Assembly: GCA_013423325.1 (NCBI GenBank)
Contig: BLJB01000348.1
Span: 1-64,000, forward strand
Source: Usnea hakonensis
Taxonomy: Eukaryota; Ascomycota; Lecanoromycetes; Lecanorales; Parmeliaceae
Direction: 5' to 3'
DNA: 64,000 nucleotides
Shown here: positions 56,864 to 64,000 of the stretch, one piece after another
How positions within the stretch are numbered: the first letter of the stretch is position 1
Layout of the letters: each line of letters opens with the position of its first letter
Translations under genes and position numbers: made by a program
Notes under the pieces: generated by a model
Seen by the model: only the letters and a program-made list of their open reading frames with translations
What the model was told of the DNA's origin: nothing
Database searches by the model: none

Positions 56864-57140
56864 CCTTAGCGGACTTCTATAAGCTACGGGAACCGTATCT
56901 AATACCGTGTTAAAAAAAAATAACCGCCAAAAGGCGGTATCTTAACCTTATGTCGGAATACACGCTAATATACCGCGCTAAACCTAAAAGTGTAAACGTA
57001 ACTTAGCTTTAAGCGGTACTTTCTACCTAGGTTACGTGTTCTAAGTTAGTTTACTAAAAGGCGGTACCCTATTTTAAGACGGTTCTTTTAAATTACGGTT
57101 ATTTCCTACGGTTTTTTGAGCCCATAGAAGTCCGCTAAGG
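56864..57140. mobile_element. MITE with 17-bp perfect terminal inverted repeats and TA target duplication
   Basis: A 277-bp non-coding element starting CCTTAGCGGACTTCTAT (56864-56880) and ending with its exact reverse complement (57124-57140). It is flanked on both sides by TA (56862-56863 and 57141-57142), the target duplication of Tc1/mariner-type transposases. The interior is AT-rich with small hairpins such as CCGCCAAAAGGCGG and has no open frame. It lies about 150 bp upstream of the predicted start of the zinc-finger gene. Terminal repeats this intact suggest a recent insertion mobilised in trans. Confidence 0.88.
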
Positions 57141-57589
57141 TAATTACTATTTACTATCGCATATTATTCACCAAGTAGAAGAGAAGAGAAGATTGAAGTC
57201 TGAGAGCGTGAGATACGTGTACTTTATAAGATAGCATCACATCGTTCTGAGATTACTTTGATAGATGTGCTGATCACAACTTCTCTGTATTTGCGGTGCT
57301 GTATTGTGAAAATGTAGTTAACGAAGGACAAGCATTCACCACCTAGACGTTTTCTTCAAGCGGAAGTATATCACAGTAGGTAACCGCTACACCCCACCCC
57401 TTTCCCTTTCCCTTTCCGAATAAACCCCATAATCCTGCTCTTCACTAATATGAAAAGTCGCGTTCTGTGAATTATAGGATATGAATGTGAATGTCGTTCC
57501 GGATAGCTGGTGCTGGTGCTGGAGAGAGAGGGATATTTCTGTTGCGGGGAACAGTGTCGTGATGGGAAATGGGAAACGTGAGTTGGTTG

Positions 57590-57790
57590 GGGAGAGATTT
57601 TATGGTGCGGTGGGCTTGGGGGATGGTTGGTTTGGGTTGTGGTGGGGGGGAGGGAGGGGGTGTTGGGGGGGGGTTGGTGGTGATATTTTTATGGAGGGGA
57701 AGGGGGGTGGGAGTGGATGGTGATGTTTATGGGGAATGGTTGAGCAGAAGTTTCTAGGGGGTCTGGAGGGGGGGGAAGGGGTTTTTTGTG
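57590..57790 (+). repeat. G-rich strand-asymmetric tract
   Basis: About 200 bp of G with T and A, many runs of three to eight G, and no coding potential. Confidence 0.7.
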
Positions 57791-57970
57791 AGTGGGAGCT
57801 TTGTTAGCGGGATATCTGTGAGAGTATGGGTCAATGGCGATCATTTCGATTAGAGGAGGTCGTGAATGAAAGGAAGGGGGGTGGTAAACAAATAGATAAA
57901 ATGGTAATCAGCTAACGGCTGGATTGAGCGAAATAAATTTTAGGAAAGAAGCCGTGGTCTTGGTGCTTCT

Positions 57971-58573
57971 CTACAGAAGATATGGAGTTATGGCACGGAT
58001 CCTTAGATCCCAAGCGCGAGAGGAAGGTCCCATGCAATCAGCTGTTCCCAGTTCCCTGCCCTGATGTAATTGTCTGGAGCAACAACTACATCTTCGGAGC
58101 CGTGCCTTTCTGTACTCGTAAATTGTTGCCACTAGGTTCTTCGTGATACGAAGCTCAGGTTTACGCAATACTGTTCCTGCTGGAGCCTGTGGCAAGTTCA
58201 AGGGTGAGAGACAATATTTGAGAGATCTTCACAAGATGCTTACCAAGATCGGGTATTGCTTGGTCCCACGGATATCTTGTTGAGCGATCTTCGTGAGCTA
58301 TGACTGCCGCTTCAAGGCTTGAGTATGAACGGATAGTGTGTAAACGCCATGAATGTTGAGGTGAAGGCATTTTTGGTTGGTAGGTGTGGTATTCGGAGAT
58401 CGTGTCTGTTAGAGAGGTCTGTCAGAAACTATTGATGTCCAGAGCATTTTCCGAATGGACTTACCAGTATTTCGTCTCCTTTGCCGGGCAAATCGCCAAA
58501 TGATGAGGAGCATCGGCGCGCATGTTGCTAGCAGAGATACGAGAGCGATGATAGCACCTACTGGCCAGGACAT
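57971..58573 (-). CDS. Small single-pass membrane protein, unknown function
   Basis: Exons 58465-58573, 58244-58405 and 57971-58179 (minus) encode 159 residues with consistent phase. Residues 3-25 (WPVGAIIALVSLLATCAPML) form one membrane helix followed by a basic stop-transfer stretch (RFARQRRRNT). The cytosolic part includes YPWDQAIPDL and RKPELRITKNLVATIYEYRK. Intron 1 (59 nt) has donor GTAAGT and acceptor TAACAG. Intron 2 (64 nt) has two possible acceptors eight bases apart: the distal CCAG keeps a long frame, the proximal ACAG gives an early stop after eight codons. I do not recognise a family; the gene call rests on splice signals, phase and composition. Confidence 0.5.
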
Positions 58574-59502
58574 GGTGAAAAGTCGAGTCGCGCACTTTGT
58601 AAAATCTTTGGGGATGTCGTTCTTGGGCCTGGTTATATACGATAGAATATGTTGCTCGGATTTGGGACAAAGAAGAGAATTGGGATAGATTGGATAGAGA
58701 GCCTTGCGGGATCAGATTTGGGACTTATTCAGATTCGGGCTAGGGAGCCCTGCGGCTCGGATTTGGACAGAACGCCTTGTGACTTCCACTTGCGGCATAG
58801 ATCAGATTCGAGGTAAAGAGCCTTGTGGTTTGTATTTTGGATGTAGATCGGATTTTGGATAGAGCCACTGGCGGCTCGAGCCTTGACACTCGGATTTGGG
58901 AAGGCTTCATAAGCACAGCCCTGCAACTTTGATTTGGGGCAGGAAATGCCGCACATCATATTTGAGACTGCACGTTCTGCCTATCAGAACGTGGCCACGT
59001 ACCGTTTGCTGCGTCCGGTTGTTTAGTAGCTTGTGCAAAATGCAGAAAGATTTGGGTCATCTCCAATCACATCACAGAAATCGGAATCGGGGTCTTGGCA
59101 AGCTTGGCCGCCGATGTGACAGATTTTGTCAACAGCCATTCAGCGATGCATGCAGAGTCACCCGTGATCAAGTCTCGCAGTAGGCTGCATATGACTAGAC
59201 CCGTCGGGATTCGTCCACATCATCATGCGTCTAAGCCTTCTCCGCCATCTTTCTTCATTGACTAGAGTAAGCGCGATGCCGGGGTATGACCACTTTCGTA
59301 AAAAGGCTGTAGGCTGTGGCTTGCAATTGATTGGCCAGAACCACAATCCTACACAGTCATATTGGAGGGATCATGTATATCCTATTGGAGTTATTATATA
59401 TATCTGATGCTGCTCCGGACACTCAATCTCTGCTTTGGACAGACTCAAGCAGCTGCTGCAATCCCTCGTTGTCCTTTATCCTGACGCAGCCTTGTGCCCA
59501 GA
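58574..59502. other. Intergenic region with degenerate repeat
   Basis: The left part holds degenerate repeats (listed separately). The remainder, to the start of the Clr5-ankyrin gene, contains only short frames. Confidence 0.5.
58655..58945. repeat. Degenerate AGCCTTGCGG...CGGATTTGG repeat
   Basis: About seven loosely conserved units of 35-50 bp in which AGCCTTG(C/T)GG or AGCC(C/A)TGCGG is followed by a CAGATTCGG or CGGATTTGG block. The copies are too diverged to give one period by eye. Confidence 0.6.
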
Positions 59503-62500
59503 ATGTCTGCCCGCAACAAGGCTGACCCGGACCCTGGCTGGGACCACCATGAAGCAATAATCAAATCATTGTATGTGGAAAGAAAGGTCAAGCTCGGAGA
59601 TCTCATCAAGATTATGGCAACATCTCATCGCTTCCGAAAAACGTGAGAAAGTCTCAGTCTTGGACAAAGTCAAGGTCACGGCTACTGATTGTTTTAAAGT
59701 AAATCACAGTATGAGAGCCAGTTCAAGATTTGGGGCATACGCAAGTACCGAAAAATAGAGGACTGGAAAAGCATTGGTCGGAACATTGCGGAAAGAAGAC
59801 GGGCAGGGAAAGAAAGCAGGGTCTACATCGATGGTGAACTCATCCCAAAATCGAGGGTTCAGAAGCAAACCAGTCGTCATGCTTTCACAACGGCATTGGA
59901 GCGAAACCTCCCAGGTGCGTCCGATTCTCGAGTAATCTTGAGTCGTTGACGCTGACACTAATTTTCTAGCACCGATTCCATCAATTCCCGATGGCTTTGA
60001 AATTCGCACCCCTCCAGCAATAGAAATCGTACCTTTACCCACACTTCCAGGCGGCATACCCTCATCGCCCATCGGAATGCAGACACGATTTTGTGCGTCC
60101 CCCCGATTGCAAATCGTATCGTCCGCCTTACCATCTCAAACCGTGACCAGTGATGCTTCGCTGGATGTTCTCTGGACTACAATGTCTTCATCACCTCCGA
60201 TAGTGCAGACTGATCTTTCGCTCGTTCAAAGTCAAAACGCCATGGACCCCACAATATACTCACCGGGAATGTACGAGTCTTTCGGCTTTGTCTTCGAAGA
60301 TGTAGATGAGTCCTTCCGACCCTTGAAATTAGTTTGGAACCTTCCATTTTGCGAGCTTGAAGATGGTCTTATCGCTCAAAGTATGTGTTACGATCCGTCT
60401 GAATATCTTCATTATCCTCTTCTTGCTGCTCTGCGGCTTTGACTTCCATATGTCGACAGCTGCAAAATCCGCAAATATTAGCTAACTGAAACATAGTTGA
60501 ACCTTCACTGATCTCAACAAATGCACAAATATTCGGATTCAAATCAACACCAGAGACTATTTCATTGCCAGAACATCACCACAATGATTTTAGCAAAGAC
60601 GCTGACATTCTCTGCAAGGTGCTGAACGGTTCTCAATCGCTCACTGCAGTAATCAAAGCTTTGCTACCCAGCACTGTGCGTGTTAGCCAAGAGGAAGACC
60701 AGGTAATCTTGAGTCCAAACCATCACCGCTCCGACTCAGCTCACTACAAGCTTTTCTCTCTTCTGATCTTCGCAATGGCCAACAGCTTCGCTGGTCTGAA
60801 TAGTGTTCCAATCAAGGAGATCAGGGATTTTCTCAGTCGCCAAGCAAGCACCCGGCTATTACAACACATTCTAAATACCTCAGGTCCGGAGTCTGAAGCC
60901 TTTGCGGAGAGTTTGTTTCGAACCGCCATATTGATGCAAGACGCACGCATCGTCAAGGTTCTTTTACAGAAAGGATTGTCTCTCAATGATCTAGTCTGTA
61001 TTGACGGTGGGGTAACATACACTCCATTAGAATACTCTTCCATGGTTCGGAACGTTGAAGTTACAAGGCTTCTCCTCGATGCCAAATTAGATGTCAACAG
61101 ATCGATTTCAGGCGAAAAGTACCCTAAAAGTGCAATTGCATGCGCCATCAAAGGGCTGTATAGGTTATCTTACAGAGGTGTCCCGTTTGAGCTTGTGGAT
61201 ATGCTACTTAAGGCTGGTTGCAACTTCTCCTGGCAGTATATTAGCTTTCCGCCCCTTCAAGACAATCGCAAGGTTCTTGATCTGCTTTTGGACACTGCGT
61301 TCAAGACCAAGACGTACGAACAGGCTTGGTTTAGATTTGTCGAATGCTTGAGTGATTTCAATAACTCAATGGCAACAAGACTTTACACAAGATTCCTCGA
61401 AGAAGATGTCATTGTGAACCACAACATTCAACTTAATATTCATGGGAAAAATTACCTTCTGATCGATTTCGCGGCACAGTGCGGGAATCTTGAATTGGTG
61501 CAGTTGCTTCTCCGCTCTCGTGTGTCCTCAACCAGTAAAACCCTTGCCTGTGCCATTGGAAGTAGGAACAAAGAGCTGGTAAGGTTTCTACTTGATCATG
61601 TGGCAGACTTCTTCGATTTCGAGGAGAGTGCGACTGAGGATTGGTACGATGGTGAAAAGTTCTCTTCTCCACCCCGTTCGCTTCTCTCTGAAGCGACCCG
61701 CTGGAAAGGTGCCGAGGCCCTAGATTTACTCGAGAAAGATGGTGCGTGTTCTCAGATAGTCAACAATGTAACAGACCCTTGGAAATTTGAACAGGTTTTG
61801 ACGGCTGCGTCTGTCCGAGGACAACTCCCCATTGTTCAGAAATTGCTTAGTTCAAGGCCACCTGATGCTCGCGGAGAGGATCTCGGGAATGCTTTACTCG
61901 TTGCGATCTCCGCAAATGATGAAGCAATCGTTCTGGCGCTACTGAACGCTGGTGCCGATGTGAATCAAGCCTACAACGGCCGTGATGCAGTCTTTGGCAA
62001 AGCTTCGGACCTCATCGGGGGGACGAATAAAGATAAGTGTCTGTACTTCGGAGTCAAAGCCCTTGAGCTAGCACTGGGGCAGAAGAACGAAAAGCTCGTG
62101 CGATTGATTTTGGACGCCGACGTGGACATCGGTTTTGGAGCTAAAAGTGGGGACCATTCTGATCGCAGAGACGTGAGCGATTTTGGGGCTCTGGAATTAG
62201 CCGTTAAGTGGGGTAGTATTCCTATCATCAGAGAATTAATTTCTATGGGCATTAGTATGAAAGGGTCGGCACTCGCAATTTCAATCCAGGAAAAGAATAC
62301 CGAATGCATGTACCTTTTGCTCAATGCTGGAGCAGAGGTTAGTTCGGAGGCACTCAAGGCAGCTGTAACCAACAACGATATTCAAATGGTCGAGTACCTT
62401 CTTTCCGTCGGTGCAGATCCGGCCAATACAGAGGCACTCGATGAAGCTTTGCCACATGGATTGCCGATGATTGAGACGCTTCTTACAGCCTTTGCAGGAA

Positions 62501-63348
62501 GGCACCCGCATGGGAAAGATGGGTACGGTATTGACGCATTTATACAAGCAATCCAGAAAGGAGATTCCGCACTAGTCAAAGTTCTTCTCGATGCGAATGT
62601 AAATGTCCAAACATTGTTTCGACTTGAACACTCTAGGTATGACCTCGATCCCCGACTTCTCGATGCGAATGACTCTAGAACTGACTTCGATCCCCGACTT
62701 TATATCTGCGGTAGTCTACTGGGAACGGCAATCATTCTACAGCATGCCTCAAACTTTGCGATACTTCAGATGTTGCTGGGTGAGGTTGAAAACCCTAACA
62801 TTGTGGTCCAAGCCTATCGGGATTACCCATATCATAGAGCTACTGCTCTTTTGACAGCCATCGACACTAAGGATATAAAGAAGGTACAACTGTTAATTGA
62901 TGCTAGAGCCAATGTGAACTGGCCTGCAACGAAAGGAGTCAAACGCACTCCGATACAAAGGTCAGTGGAGATAGGGAGCTATGAGATCACAAATCTCCTG
63001 ATCGACAAAGGTGGGCTTGTGAACAATGAGCCTGCCGTGAGAGGAGGGGCCACTGCATTACAACTTGCAGCAATCGGAGGATATATCGGCATTGCGCAAC
63101 TACTTTTGGAAAATGGTGCTGATGTCAATGCGCCTTCTGCGAAAATCTACGGAAGAACAGCCCTGGAAGGGGCGGCAGAGCATGGCCGTATCGACATGCT
63201 AAAGCTACTTTGCAACGCTGGTGCCAAGTTTCGGGGGAATGAGTATGAGAAAGCGCGAGAGCTCGCGAAGGAAAAAGGACACATGGCCACTTGGAGGTAT
63301 CTCGAACATCTTTATCCGCCCTCCGAAACGATCTTCATGGACACTTAG
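59503..63348 (+). CDS. Clr5-domain ankyrin-repeat protein
   Basis: Exons 59503-59642, 59700-59914, 59970-60380 and 60497-63348 give 1205 residues with every phase matching. An N-terminal Clr5 domain occupies residues about 13-75: GWDHHEAIIKSLYVERKVKL, then across intron 1 RKTKSQYESQFKIWGIRKY. Intron 1 must use the TTTAAAG acceptor (59699), not the later CACAG, to give the QYExxFKxWG motif. A variable middle (residues 90-380) is followed by many ankyrin repeats from about 395 to 1185, seen as repeated IVKVLLQKG, VTRLLLDAK, IVLALLNAGADVN and IAQLLLENGADVNAP units. Clr5-ankyrin proteins are an expanded, mostly uncharacterised fungal group, possibly in self/non-self or signalling roles. No NACHT domain is present between the two parts. 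Confidence 0.85.
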
Positions 63349-63876
63349 ACATGCCTTGTGAGGTAAGGATACTTCCGCGCTCCGCGATGTTGCATAACTT
63401 ACATAGTACAGATACGGGTATTGATGGTAGACTCAGATTCTGGGATTGAGAGTGCAGTACATCTTGGCTAGACCTGTAGTTTTGGAATGGTTCTACATGT
63501 TTTGCATAGTATCCGAGAATGGTTGATATTCGCAGACAGATAAGACAAGCTGGGACGCAGTAATTTGACCCGCGACTGGGATCAACTGTCCTGGGACTGT
63601 CGTTCAGGAGGTTTGATGGCTGGGGCTCGTGCTCGAGTGGGCTAGAGAGGGTATGCGATAAGCAGGGAATTTGTATTTCAGTCATTGCGATTTGAACCCC
63701 CACAGTCATTTGTTAATCTATTTTTAATTATTCCTGCACCACCAGTTATCTCCACATTAGATACTATTTCATCCACACCCAAACCATTCATTTTATCAAT
63801 CTCAACACAGAAATCACTCCTCCTAAGACTAGCATTGGAATGCTTGAACCACTATCCCCATTCTCATCCAGTAGCT
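63349..63876. other. Intergenic region
   Basis: A 124-codon antisense frame (63335-63709) shows no domain. The rest looks like a pyrimidine-rich leader for the frame that follows. Confidence 0.45.
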
Positions 63877-64000
63877 ATGGCTACGAGATCACTTGTTGGA
63901 GCTTATGAAGGCCGCTTTCTCGAGAGCACATCTCCCGTTAGCAGTAGCAAGCGAAAAGCACCAGCCGCGGAGCATGCAGATCCAAGGAAGAGTTTAATCC
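63877..64000 (+). CDS. Possible 5' end of a gene running off the window
   Basis: From the ATG at 63877 the frame stays open to the window edge (41 codons). It reads MATRSLVGAYEGRFLEST, then a Ser/Lys/Arg-rich stretch (SSSKRKAPAAEHADPRKS). This is typical of a disordered N-terminus, perhaps nuclear. An ATG 37 bp upstream in another frame is quickly stopped. Too short to identify. Confidence 0.35.
   Translation, partial: MATRSLVGAYEGRFLESTSPVSSSKRKAPAAEHADPRKSLI

Larger units (their letters stand above)
56716..57970. other. Upstream region of the zinc-finger gene with MITE and G-rich tract
   Basis: Contains the MITE described separately, about 250 bp of unique sequence that could be the 5' leader of the zinc-finger gene, and a G-rich tract at about 57590-57790. 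The + strand frame 57481-57723 is Gly/Trp-rich and compositional. Confidence 0.6.

Noticed and set aside
57481..57757. Gly/Trp-rich plus frames
   Set aside because: Translations of the G-rich tract downstream of the MITE.

Overview
This window looks like nuclear DNA of a filamentous ascomycete. Reconstructed genes have many short introns (about 45-126 nt) with GTRNGT-type donors and CTRAC/CTGAC branch sites. The protein set is typical of Pezizomycotina: a HET-domain gene, a Zn2Cys6 regulator, a SAT4/Pth11-like rhodopsin-fold membrane protein, a secreted GMC oxidoreductase, a Clr5-ankyrin protein and several secreted Cys-rich proteins. I infer a leotiomycete-like fungus, but the class is a guess. 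No tRNA, rRNA or CRISPR was found.

Layout. 1.4-10.4 kb holds housekeeping genes: a PHO85-type cyclin (+), an SHB17-type sugar bisphosphatase (-), a small membrane/coiled-coil protein (+) and an ASC-1/TRIP4-type zinc-finger protein (-). 12-17.4 kb holds two apparently decayed genes: a SAT4-like membrane protein with one in-frame stop, and a HET-domain gene with two nonsense codons and a frameshift. 18.7-29 kb holds a large seven-exon secreted protein, a cupin protein, a Rab escort protein (MRS6 family) and a small secreted protein. 29.4-41.7 kb holds an intronless ferric reductase (-), a nine-exon secreted GMC oxidoreductase (+) whose frame is broken at a poly-C run, a cyclophilin (-) and a Zn2Cys6 transcription factor (+).

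43.8-48.7 kb is accessory. It has a secreted protein with two copies of an eight-Cys module joined by a Thr/Lys/Pro linker, then two small paralogous genes on opposite strands. Between the paralogs lies about 1 kb of clustered inverted and tandem repeats. 49.9-54.7 kb is a cluster of four F-box-like genes, two of them close tandem paralogs. 55.6-64 kb holds a C2H2-type zinc-finger gene with a MITE just upstream, a small membrane protein gene, a 1205-residue Clr5-ankyrin protein and a possible gene start at the window edge.

Long G-rich, C-rich or purine-rich tracts and microsatellites lie between genes throughout. Gene models were spliced by eye from reading frame, donor/acceptor/branch signals and family similarity recalled from memory. 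Exon boundaries are predictions and have no transcript support here.
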